A DNA stretch of 8,950 nt, taken from assembly GCA_030743915.1 (NCBI GenBank), contig JASLRP010000046.1, positions 1 through 8,950 of the forward strand. Direction: 5' to 3'. Positions 1-6,319 of this stretch are shown piece by piece. The first letter of the stretch is position 1. Every line of letters begins with the position of its first letter. The translations under genes and the position numbers were made by a program. Source of the stretch: SAR202 cluster bacterium (GTDB lineage: Bacteria > Chloroflexota > Dehalococcoidia > Lucifugimonadales > UBA1123). The notes beneath the pieces are model-generated. The model made no database searches. It had not been told where the DNA came from and saw only the letters and a program-made list of their open reading frames with translations.

Positions 1-461
1 AGTTCCAACTGCGTTCGGGGCGAGCTGACAAGATATATGCGGACGCTGAGTCCGCTCGCGGATTCAATCAGCAGTTGAGCGGCGCGCTGGCCCAACTGCG
101 GACTGAGACCGAATTGCTTCTCGACCGCATCCTGGCGGTCACCAACACAGCCAGAGCCAGAGGAATGAACGTTCCCAAGCTGAGCCCCGAAGGTCGCGAG
201 TATGTTGTAGCCGGTTCAGGAATGTCATTCGACGACGTATTCGACTATGCCGCAGACCTCAGAAAAACCGGTCTGTTCGACGACGTATTGGTACTCCGGC
301 TCGACTCCGTGGAGGCAGTCGGATTCACAACGCCTACCGGAATTGGGTCTGTCTTGTTCCAGGTCAAAGTGTTGGTCTCCATCGAAGGCTCGATCCTACA
401 GGACAGCGAATCTGACAGCGCATTGAACATCGTCGACCTGGCCAAGAGCATCGCGGAGTAA
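1..461 (+). CDS. PilN-like type IV pilus assembly protein, C-terminal part (5' end outside window)
   Basis: The reading frame is open from base 3 to the TAA at 459-461 with no upstream stop, so the gene starts before the window and the TTG at 75 is probably not its start. The visible ~152 residues begin with a charged, Gln/Leu/Glu-rich helix that looks like a coiled coil (about residues 1-50). A compact alpha/beta segment follows, in which a 'V-AGSGMSFDDV--YAADLRKTGLFDDV' pattern and a final hydrophobic strand resemble the periplasmic ferredoxin-like domain of PilN (fimbrial assembly family). PilN is a bitopic inner-membrane protein that links cytoplasmic PilM to PilO in the type IV pilus alignment complex; its membrane helix would lie upstream of the window. 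A prepilin gene 280 bases downstream on the same strand supports a pilus locus. No PilO-like gene follows, which is unusual. PilO, or an MSHA/type II secretion relative, is an alternative. Confidence 0.6.
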   Translation, partial: FQLRSGRADKIYADAESARGFNQQLSGALAQLRTETELLLDRILAVTNTARARGMNVPKLSPEGREYVVAGSGMSFDDVFDYAADLRKTGLFDDVLVLRLDSVEAVGFTTPTGIGSVLFQVKVLVSIEGSILQDSESDSALNIVDLAKSIAE

Positions 462-466
462 AGACC

Positions 467-491
467 CAGATCCGTACGTGTCCGGTATCTG
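467..491 (+). terminator. weak hairpin just after the PilN-like gene
   Basis: CAGAT-CCG pairs with CGG-ATCTG around an 8-base loop with a single bulged T. It begins 6 bases after the stop codon. The following bases are C/T-rich (TCCTCCTG) without a true T-run. It could end or trim the pilN-side transcript, but the stem is modest. Confidence 0.3.
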
Positions 492-546
492 TCCTCCTGT
501 GCCTCAATTCCTCTCATGCCTGCGCATCACGCAACTGTTTGCAAAC

Positions 547-657
547 CATGTGCGTCATGCATCGATCATGTGTATCTTCAGTAGTAATTACCACGGTTCC
601 AGACCCATGTGCCCAAAAGTACCACACCTCATGTGACCACCGTACGAAGTCGATAAT
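547..657 (+). promoter_or_regulatory. cluster of four CATGTG hexamers with a possible -10 box, upstream of the pilin gene
   Basis: CATGTG occurs at 547-552, 567-572, 606-611 and 630-635, all in the same orientation and all in the 279-base gap between the PilN-like gene and the prepilin. GATAAT at 652-657 matches five of six positions of the sigma70 -10 box. The last CATGTG lies 16 bases before it, where a -35 box would be, and no TTGACA-like hexamer is present there. One reading is an activator-dependent pilin promoter with start near 664 and repeated protein-binding sites. The rest of the gap holds no convincing gene. Confidence 0.3.
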
Positions 658-740
658 TCAGTTCAAAGTTACACTGGACTCATCAATAAACGAAGGCAAA
701 ACAAGCGCAGCCACGCGACAGCATTTGGAGGAAACGGATA

Positions 741-1178
741 ATGATCAACTTTCTGAAAAAGACCAAGGTTCGCCTGCCCGGCAACGAAAAGGGCTTCACA
801 CTGGCAGAGATGCTGGTCGTCATCGGGATCATCGCGGCGTTGGCCGCCGCCAGCGTGCCATTCGTGGCCCGATTCGCAGGCTCCGGCCAGACCGGTTCCC
901 AGACACTAGAATTGCAAAACATGCAGGCGGCTTTTGACTCCCTGATGTCTGACGCTGCAATCTCTGCCGTCGACGCCAACACAGCGGCAACCGACGCTTC
1001 AGTCCAGACCTGGACTGGCCTGCCCCAGGCTGGCGCAGCAGCCATCACAGTCGGTGGAGTGGCCGTAGACCTCGCAGACTATATGAGGTTAACCGCCGAT
1101 GCCACCAACTTCTTCTATTGCTGGGATGCTACTGGCCTGGTGGACGAACAACTGACCGCGGCGGGGAACTGCTCGTAA
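741..1178 (+). CDS. type IV prepilin (major-pilin-like)
   Basis: This encodes a 145-residue secreted structural subunit, exported as a prepilin, cleaved and N-methylated by prepilin peptidase, and assembled into a pilus or pseudopilus. A basic leader (KKTKVR, then K17) precedes the cleavage motif G18/F19-T-L-A-E23. Glu23 is the Glu5 of the mature subunit that pilins conserve. Residues 19-45 form the hydrophobic assembly helix. The C-terminal region is short and ends with Cys127 and Cys144, placed as the pair that closes the D-loop in type IVa pilins. The ATG at 741 is chosen because GGAGG at 727-731 sits 9 bases upstream. Length fits a small pilin. The adjacent PilN-like gene supports a pilus rather than a competence or secretion role, but a minor pilin or pseudopilin remains possible. 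A possible promoter with CATGTG repeats lies upstream, and a hairpin follows the stop. Confidence 0.9.
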   Translation: MINFLKKTKVRLPGNEKGFTLAEMLVVIGIIAALAAASVPFVARFAGSGQTGSQTLELQNMQAAFDSLMSDAAISAVDANTAATDASVQTWTGLPQAGAAAITVGGVAVDLADYMRLTADATNFFYCWDATGLVDEQLTAAGNCS

Positions 1179-1196
1179 CATGGCATGAAATACTAG

Positions 1197-1217
1197 TGAG
1201 GGAGAAATCCTCCCTCA
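1197..1217 (+). terminator. hairpin 18 bases after the pilin stop codon
   Basis: TGAGGGAG pairs perfectly with CTCCCTCA around the loop AAATC: an 8-bp, G+C-rich stem. No T-run follows, so it may be a transcript-stabilising or processing hairpin for the abundant pilin mRNA rather than a full intrinsic terminator. A better terminator lies at 1338-1377. Confidence 0.5.
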
Positions 1218-1280
1218 ATCCAATGTCTTGCAAATCTCTTCCAAACACTTGATTTGATAGGCTCATATCAGAGGAAAACA

Positions 1281-1517
1281 ATGATGATGAGCTTCAAACA
1301 GACGAAAACCGGATTTACAAGGCACCACCCAATCGAAGTGGGCGCTGACACCTATACAGGTTTGAGCGCCCACTTTTGCGTGCAGACACCAGATGCAAAA
1401 AATCAATTGAGCGCAGCTCGTTCGAAGGCGTCTGCGGATAATACCCAGACCCCCGGGGAATGGGCATCGCCGATCTCACCTAAACACACCGTGGGACGCA
1501 TCGTGTTCATTATCTGA
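1281..1517 (+). pseudogene. possible remnant of a second prepilin gene (leader only)
   Basis: AGAGG at 1270-1274 lies 6 bases before ATG 1281, which opens MMMSFKQTKTGFT: a short basic leader followed by the first residues of a prepilin cleavage site. The conserved hydrophobic helix does not follow. Instead the frame reads RHHPIEVG and continues as composition without recognisable domains, running straight through an excellent terminator hairpin (1338-1377) before a TGA at 1515-1517. A simple explanation is that the body of a tandem pilin gene was deleted, fusing its start to its terminator. Chance resemblance is a real alternative, since only about five residues carry the signal. An intact small protein of 78 residues is possible but unlikely because of the internal terminator. 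The stretch 1179-1625 otherwise holds hairpins and no convincing gene. Confidence 0.25.
1338..1377 (+). terminator. intrinsic terminator, two-tier hairpin plus T-run
   Basis: GTGGGCGCT (1338-1346) pairs perfectly with AGCGCCCAC (1365-1373). Inside, after a 3x3 internal loop, ACCT (1350-1353) pairs with AGGT (1358-1361) around the loop ATAC. TTTT follows at 1374-1377. This is the best rho-independent terminator in the window, and probably ends the pilin transcript. Its position inside the 1281-1517 reading frame argues against that frame being a working gene. Confidence 0.75.
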
Positions 1518-1544
1518 GGAAACTTGCATTATTAATGAGGTACC

Positions 1545-1581
1545 GGGCGTTGGGGGAATTGATTGCGCGCCCCCGACGCTC
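1545..1581 (+). promoter_or_regulatory. strong hairpin in the leader of the small secreted protein gene
   Basis: GGGCGTTGGGGG (1545-1556) pairs with CCCCCGACGCTC (1570-1581) as a 12-bp stem with two G-U wobbles, around a 13-base loop. No T-run follows, so it is a poor intrinsic terminator on this strand. It ends 33 bases before the ribosome binding site at 1615 and could act as a 5' stabiliser, a protein-binding site, or a barrier at the end of the upstream unit. Confidence 0.4.
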
Positions 1582-1614
1582 CGGCCCTCCAAATACCAGA
1601 GCCACACTACCAAC

Positions 1615-1619
1615 GGAGG
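1615..1619 (+). promoter_or_regulatory. ribosome binding site that fixes the start at 1626
   Basis: GGAGG at 1615-1619 stands 6 bases before ATG 1626. It favours this start over the in-frame TTG at 1563, which lies in the loop of the hairpin at 1545-1581 and has no comparable site. Confidence 0.8.
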
Positions 1620-1625
1620 TATCCA

Positions 1626-2093
1626 ATGACCAAGCGTTCCTTTAACCTGAAATTGGCAGCGTTGATACCAGCTTTGCTATTGACGGTCCTGTCAGTCTCC
1701 GTAGTCTACGGCGGGCTCCGCTGGAGCGGAATTGATCCAGAAATCAGCTTAGACGATCACACTTTGAACGTTACCGCTCAGTGGCGATCTGAAAACCTAT
1801 GCGCGGTGAATGGCCCCATCACCATTGATGTTTACCACCCTGCTGGTGTTGTCGCCAATGTAGAGAATGAATCAAGCGCATCTTGCGTAAACGCAGAAGG
1901 CGAAACCGTGACCTTGGCTACCGTGACCAATACTCACCCAACCAAGTCAAAAAAGGTTAGGGTCACCGGGACCGTAAATTCATCCCAGAAGATGCGTGCT
2001 CGGTTGCTCGTGGAGTTGGACGGCAAGAATATTCGAACGTGCAAAGGCAAGACCAACAAACTCATCAAGTGCAAAAAGTTCAAACTTAAGTAA
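1626..2093 (+). CDS. secreted or membrane-anchored protein of unknown function, four cysteines and basic tail
   Basis: I do not recognise this 155-residue protein. It starts with a basic MTKR segment and a hydrophobic stretch (about residues 10-28), so it is either exported by Sec or held by one N-terminal membrane helix with the rest outside. The remainder alternates hydrophobic and polar residues in a way that suggests a beta-sandwich of Ig-like type. Cys59 and Cys87 could form one disulfide and Cys139 with Cys149 a second. The last ~20 residues are Lys-rich (CKGKTNKLIKCKKFKLK), as in proteins that bind acidic polymers or surfaces. A hand count of 1861-1980 gives 58/120 G+C against 78/120 for 3421-3540 in the kinase gene, so the composition differs from its neighbour. 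Hairpins on both sides suggest a single-gene transcript. Transfer is possible but not shown. Confidence 0.75.
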   Translation: MTKRSFNLKLAALIPALLLTVLSVSVVYGGLRWSGIDPEISLDDHTLNVTAQWRSENLCAVNGPITIDVYHPAGVVANVENESSASCVNAEGETVTLATVTNTHPTKSKKVRVTGTVNSSQKMRARLLVELDGKNIRTCKGKTNKLIKCKKFKLK

Positions 2094-2141
2094 CCACGTT
2101 CATCCAACCCCAACATTTCGACGCTCATAACGCTGAACATC

Positions 2142-2170
2142 GTGGCCGCTCCGTCAATCGGAGCGGCCAC
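2142..2170 (+). terminator. 12-bp perfect hairpin after the secreted protein gene
   Basis: GTGGCCGCTCCG pairs without mismatch with CGGAGCGGCCAC around the loop TCAAT, starting 49 bases after the stop at 2093. Only a weak T content (ACTTG) follows, but the stem is very stable. It probably separates this gene from the kinase gene, whose ATG is 50 bases further on. Confidence 0.65.
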
Positions 2171-2220
2171 ACTTGCACACACCGTTAGCACATCACCGAA
2201 TATGAAGCCGGGATGAATCG

Positions 2221-5200
2221 ATGAAGTGCCCCAGTTGCTCCCATGAAAATAGAGAGGGCAGACTATTCTGCTCCGAATGCGCAAGCTCCCTTGAGGTGAG
2301 TTGCCCTCAATGCCAGGCCGAAAACGAGCCTGGAGACAGGTTCTGCGGAGCCTGCGCCGCGCCGCTCACGGCCCAAACCAACGCTGCTCTGCCCATTGTC
2401 GAGGCCAGCGCAGAGACCGTTACTCAGCCGAAATCCCAGCGGCAGGAATCTACATCCTTTTCCAACGACAGATACACGCTCATTGGATTTCTTGGCGAGG
2501 GCAAGTCAAAGCGTGTTTACCACGTTCATGACGTAATTCTGGATCGCGAAGTTGCCCTGGCGCTCCTGAAAACCGAGGGCATCGACGAGCTGGACCGCGA
2601 ACGCATCGTCCGTGAGGGCCAGGTGATGGCCCGTCTCGGCGAGCATCCCAATGTCATGCCAATATACGACCTGGGCTACGACAACGACACTCCATACATC
2701 GTCATGCCTCTGATGTCTGGAGGCAGCATCGAAAGCCTCCGGCTTTCATCGGACAATCGCACCCTCTCTATTGAGCAGACCTTGCGCATCGCCAAAGGCG
2801 TCTGTTCGGGCCTGGTTTTTGCCCATGCCAGAGGCATTGTGCATCGAGACCTCAAACCGGGAAACATCTGGCTCAACGACGGCGAGACGCCACGCATCGG
2901 GGATTTTGGCCTCGCGATATCCATGAGCTTGAACCGACTCACGTCTCCGGACGTCGTGATCGGCACTCCCACTTATATGTCTCCAGAGCAGATCACCGGA
3001 GGCGACCTGGACGCTCGCAGTGATCTTTACGCCTTCGGCATAATGCTTTACGAAATGGTGACTGGGGCGCCGCCATTCTCCGGCGACAACCCGTTGGCGA
3101 TTATCGGGCAGCATATGAATACAGCCCCAATGACCCCGACCTTGCACACGAAGAGTTGCCCCAAGCTGCTAGAAAACCTCATTCTGAAACTGCTGGAAAA
3201 GCAACCGGACCAGCGGCCACAGACCGCCCAAGAAGTGCTGGATTCCCTTTCCGCCTTGCAGTCGGCGACGGCCAACTTCACACGGACCAGCATCACCGCC
3301 ATTGAGCCAGATGACACGCCGATACCTGAAGACCGATTCTTCGTGGGGCGCGATCGTGACGTGGAGCGGTTGCGTGTTGCTCTCGAAAACACTATCGCAG
3401 GCAGAGGCAGTGTGGCGATGCTGTCCGGCGAGCCAGGTGTCGGCAAGAGCCGATTGGCCCAGGAGATTGGCCGTCGGAGTGAATACCGGGGCGCCGACGT
3501 GGCATGGGGTCGCTGCTATAACGAGACAGGACTTCCGCCATACTGGCCGTGGGTGCAGATCGTGCGCTCAATACTGCGATCCGGAGACCCTGACGACATC
3601 GCCCGGGCATTGGGGCCTGGAGCGCCTGAGATCGGTGAAATCGTGGCTGAAGTCTCTGAGATCCTTCCAGGGCTTCGTCAACCGGCCAAAGTCGAAAACC
3701 CGAGATATGCCCGCTTCAGGCTGTTCGAGTCGCTTGCGGCGTTCTTCAAGAACATCGCAAAAGAGACCCCAACCGTCATCTTGCTGGACGACCTCCAGTG
3801 GGCCGACGAACCGTCACTGCTCTTTCTCGAATTCCTGGCGAGAGAGACGAGGGACCAGTCCATTTTAATTCTGGGGATGTATCAAGACATTGGACTGTCC
3901 CGCCAGCACCCTCTGACAGAAGTTCTGAGTGGGTTGGCCACTGAACCTCACTTCCAGCGAATCTCGTTGGGCAACCTCGATGAAGAAGCCGTGGGCAAGA
4001 TCATTGAAATCACCTCGCGCGTTCCTCCCTCTCCCGGTGTCATACACCTGGTTTACAGCCAGACCGAAGGCAATCCGCTGTTCGTCACCGAAGTCGTGCG
4101 GTTGCTGAATGAGGAGGGGGCGCTCGAAGCGGACGTCGCTGCCGGCAGCATAACTCAGGCGCTGAGAGTGCCTGTCGGTGTGCGAGAGGCGATCGGCGGA
4201 CGATTGAATCACCTGCCTCAGAATGTTAACGACAGCCTGACCTTCGCGGCGGTCATCGGGCATGAGTTCGGGATTCGCGAACTCCAGGTCGTGATTGAAC
4301 AGGACGACCCGGCGACGCTGCTCGACGATATGGACCAGGCCGTTCTCAGCGGCATGATCGAGGAAGTCGAAGGTTCGCCAGGACGTTACAGATTCGTCCA
4401 CCTGCTGACTCAACAGGTGCTGGCAGACCAGCTATCCCAGACCCGCCGAACGATACTTCATTCTGAAATCGGGGCCGCTTTGGAGGAACTCTACGGCATC
4501 AACGTCGTTCCTCATGCCGCTGAACTGGCTCGTCACTTCGCAGAAGCCGCGCCAATCATTGGACCTGAAAAGCAGATTCACTACAGCGTCCTGGCGGGCG
4601 AGCATGCGCTGTCTACCTATGCATACGAAGAAGCTCTCCAACACTATCAGACGGCCTTTGACATCAAGAGCGCTCAAACATCATTGAGCAACGCGACCCG
4701 CATCGACGACACAATGCAGATCGACCAGCAGACAGCGGACATCCTGTTCGGGTTGGGCCGAAGCCAGAGAGCCACCGCCACCTATCAGATGCACGAAGCG
4801 TGGCTCAGTCTCAGCAAAGCTTTCGACTATAACGTTGAAGCGGGCGACATTCCGCAGGTCGTTGATGTGGCGGAACACCTGCCAGTCACCGAGCATCTCC
4901 GGACCACAGAGATGATCGCCCAGGCGCTGACCCTCGTCCCTGCCGACTCCCATTATGAAGGCCGTTTGCTGTCGCGTTACGGCAACGCCCTCAACTTCGA
5001 AAAGGGCGACTACAAGTCGGCCCGGGATGCGTTCGACCGAGCTTTGAGCATCGCCCAGCGAGAAGGCGACGTCAATCTGGAAATGCGGACGATGGTCTAT
5101 GTTGCCTGTCTCAGCGGAGAGTATCTGCAACTCGAAGACACACTGGCAAAGAGTCTCAGAACCGTGCAACTTGCGCGTCACGAGCCAAATCCGCAGGTTG

Positions 5201-6090
5201 AACTTCTCGCCCACTTCTGGGCGAGCACATCGCATTACGCGTTGGGCCAGAGCGCTGATGCCGTATCCCACGCAGCAACGTGCTTGAAACTTGCGGACCG
5301 GTTGCGAGTGCCAAGCCAGATCACGACAGCGCTGTGGGCAAACGAGACCCTGGCCCGCTTGCGCGGCGATTGGACGGTCGCTAGCGAACACATCACTCGT
5401 GGCCTGGAACTCGCTCCCGAGGACAGCCGACTGCTGGCCGGTAAACTGCTCATGGAATATCAACTTGGAGACAAGAACGGGGCGTCTGCAACCCTTAACA
5501 AACTTCTGGACGTCATGTATCAAGAGGACTCTGGCCCCGACCTGGAATACGCCCTGCCCGCCATCGCGGTCCCGCTTCTCAGCGGCATGGACGACTATCA
5601 GCAGTACGCCAACGCGGCCCAAAGCGCCGCCAATACCGTGCTGTCGGCAGATTCGGTCACCCCTAGCCTATCTCTTCTTGCCAGCGCTGGACTCGCGCTG
5701 GCCGCTTTCGAGAAAGGCAACTCCGACGATGCCTCCGCCCAGTACGAATCTTTGCTCAAATATCAGGGCACCATGCTCTACGGCGGCCTGAGCGCGGTGG
5801 ACCGTTTGCTCGCGCTGATATGCATGGCCTCGGGACGATTCGATGATGCCGCGATACACTTCCAAAATTCTTTCGACTTCTGCACCGATTCCGGCTACGG
5901 CCCAGAGCTGGCCCAGACCTGCCACGACTACAGCTCCCTACTGCTGATTCGGGATGACCAGGGAGACCGCGAGAAAGCCGCAGCAATGGTCGAACAGGGC
6001 ATGTGGCTCACCGAAGAACTCGGTATGGCAAATCTCAAGAGCAGCCTCCGAAGACAAAAGGTTCTGACCAAAGCTTACTCAGCGTCATAA
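2221..6090 (+). CDS. double zinc ribbon - Ser/Thr protein kinase - STAND/AAA ATPase - TPR signalling protein
   Basis: This 1289-residue protein is probably a cytoplasmic sensor-switch, with no membrane helix obvious. Residues 1-49 hold two CxxC-x10-CxxC zinc ribbons (Cys3/6/17/20 and 28/31/42/45). Residues ~84-345 are a Hanks-type kinase: glycine loop GEGKSKRVY (92-100), HRDLKPGN (208-215), DFG (228-230), SPE (254-256). The usual VAIK motif reads VALALLK, so Ala114 replaces the ATP-anchoring Lys, with Lys117 three residues on. From ~374 (FVGRD) comes a MalT/AAA_16-type NTPase with Walker A GEPGVGKS (403-410) and Walker B LLDDLQWAD (521-529). The STAND sensor-1 pattern 'GTYRD' reads GMYQD, Gln555 replacing Arg. 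From ~785 to the end are TPR-like helical repeats. No HTH, cyclase or other output domain is seen at the C-terminus, so output probably goes through the kinase or protein binding. ATG 2221 is preceded by GGGA at 2210-2213; the zinc ribbon starts at once, supporting this start. Function is inferred only from domains. Confidence 0.9.
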   Translation: MKCPSCSHENREGRLFCSECASSLEVSCPQCQAENEPGDRFCGACAAPLTAQTNAALPIVEASAETVTQPKSQRQESTSFSNDRYTLIGFLGEGKSKRVYHVHDVILDREVALALLKTEGIDELDRERIVREGQVMARLGEHPNVMPIYDLGYDNDTPYIVMPLMSGGSIESLRLSSDNRTLSIEQTLRIAKGVCSGLVFAHARGIVHRDLKPGNIWLNDGETPRIGDFGLAISMSLNRLTSPDVVIGTPTYMSPEQITGGDLDARSDLYAFGIMLYEMVTGAPPFSGDNPLAIIGQHMNTAPMTPTLHTKSCPKLLENLILKLLEKQPDQRPQTAQEVLDSLSALQSATANFTRTSITAIEPDDTPIPEDRFFVGRDRDVERLRVALENTIAGRGSVAMLSGEPGVGKSRLAQEIGRRSEYRGADVAWGRCYNETGLPPYWPWVQIVRSILRSGDPDDIARALGPGAPEIGEIVAEVSEILPGLRQPAKVENPRYARFRLFESLAAFFKNIAKETPTVILLDDLQWADEPSLLFLEFLARETRDQSILILGMYQDIGLSRQHPLTEVLSGLATEPHFQRISLGNLDEEAVGKIIEITSRVPPSPGVIHLVYSQTEGNPLFVTEVVRLLNEEGALEADVAAGSITQALRVPVGVREAIGGRLNHLPQNVNDSLTFAAVIGHEFGIRELQVVIEQDDPATLLDDMDQAVLSGMIEEVEGSPGRYRFVHLLTQQVLADQLSQTRRTILHSEIGAALEELYGINVVPHAAELARHFAEAAPIIGPEKQIHYSVLAGEHALSTYAYEEALQHYQTAFDIKSAQTSLSNATRIDDTMQIDQQTADILFGLGRSQRATATYQMHEAWLSLSKAFDYNVEAGDIPQVVDVAEHLPVTEHLRTTEMIAQALTLVPADSHYEGRLLSRYGNALNFEKGDYKSARDAFDRALSIAQREGDVNLEMRTMVYVACLSGEYLQLEDTLAKSLRTVQLARHEPNPQVELLAHFWASTSHYALGQSADAVSHAATCLKLADRLRVPSQITTALWANETLARLRGDWTVASEHITRGLELAPEDSRLLAGKLLMEYQLGDKNGASATLNKLLDVMYQEDSGPDLEYALPAIAVPLLSGMDDYQQYANAAQSAANTVLSADSVTPSLSLLASAGLALAAFEKGNSDDASAQYESLLKYQGTMLYGGLSAVDRLLALICMASGRFDDAAIHFQNSFDFCTDSGYGPELAQTCHDYSSLLLIRDDQGDREKAAAMVEQGMWLTEELGMANLKSSLRRQKVLTKAYSAS

Positions 6091-6166
6091 TCGGCAGACC
6101 GCCGTACCGTGGTTCTTGTCTCCGCCCGCCAGCGTTGGCTTTGCGCCCACTGAAAGTTGGGATTGA

Positions 6167-6195
6167 TTGACACTGTTTCACAGCGTCGATATAAT
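6167..6195 (+). promoter_or_regulatory. consensus sigma70-type promoter of the ureohydrolase operon
   Basis: TTGACA (6167-6172), a 17-base spacer and TATAAT (6190-6195) match the housekeeping consensus at all twelve positions with the optimal spacing. Transcription would start near 6202. It lies 76 bases after the kinase stop codon and drives the agmatinase-family gene and the genes behind it. It also shows that the in-frame TTG at 6167 is the -35 box and not a start codon. Confidence 0.85.
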
Positions 6196-6201
6196 CCAGC
6201 C

Positions 6202-6319
6202 ACTCGAATTTCAGCCCGTTTTCCTGATCATTCCGCGCCCTGACGAGCCGATATCCACGCGCATTTTGGCGTCAAGCGACCCAATCCTGGAGCCGAACCC
6301 AACAAACGGGGAGCATTCA
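6202..6319 (+). other. ~118-base 5' leader of the ureohydrolase mRNA
   Basis: Between the predicted transcription start and the chosen TTG start is a leader of about 118 bases. It contains a modest hairpin, TGACG (6241-6245) with CGTCA (6270-6274), in which GCC and GGC can also pair. I see no motif of a guanidine riboswitch or other known riboswitch, and no T-run attenuator. The reading frame stays open through it, so an N-terminally longer protein starting inside the leader cannot be excluded. Between 6091 and 6166 nothing else is seen, including no convincing terminator for the kinase gene. Confidence 0.35.
6308..6313 (+). promoter_or_regulatory. ribosome binding site deciding a TTG start at 6320
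   Basis: GGGGAG lies 6 bases before TTG 6320. No in-frame ATG occurs between the promoter and the conserved core of the protein with a comparable site, so this TTG is the best-supported start. Confidence 0.65.

Noticed and set aside
539..937. 132-codon + strand frame overlapping the pilin gene start
   Set aside because: It runs out of frame through the prepilin coding region and has an Arg/His-rich composition typical of a shifted-frame shadow.
1563..1625. TTG 1563 as start of the secreted protein
   Set aside because: It falls in a hairpin loop without a ribosome binding site and would place about 20 Pro-rich residues before the signal sequence; ATG 1626 has GGAGG.
2173..2203. TTGCAC...GAATAT as a promoter for the kinase gene
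   Set aside because: The spacer is 19 bases and both boxes are imperfect; it overlaps the region just after a strong hairpin. Too weak to list.
2202..2224. Two tiny start-stop frames just before the kinase start (ATG 2202 to TGA 2216, ATG 2213 to TGA 2224)
   Set aside because: Frames of three or four codons are common by chance; no evidence of a regulatory minicistron.
4681..5622. 313-codon open frame on the - strand opposite the kinase gene
   Set aside because: It lies wholly inside the TPR region of the 1289-residue protein, whose + strand frame is coherent over 3.9 kb. The - strand translation shows no recognisable domain and is a typical antisense shadow.
6167..6319. 51-residue N-terminal extension of the ureohydrolase from TTG 6167
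   Set aside because: The TTG is the -35 box of a consensus promoter, the extension does not resemble the family, and GGGGAG six bases before TTG 6320 marks a better start.
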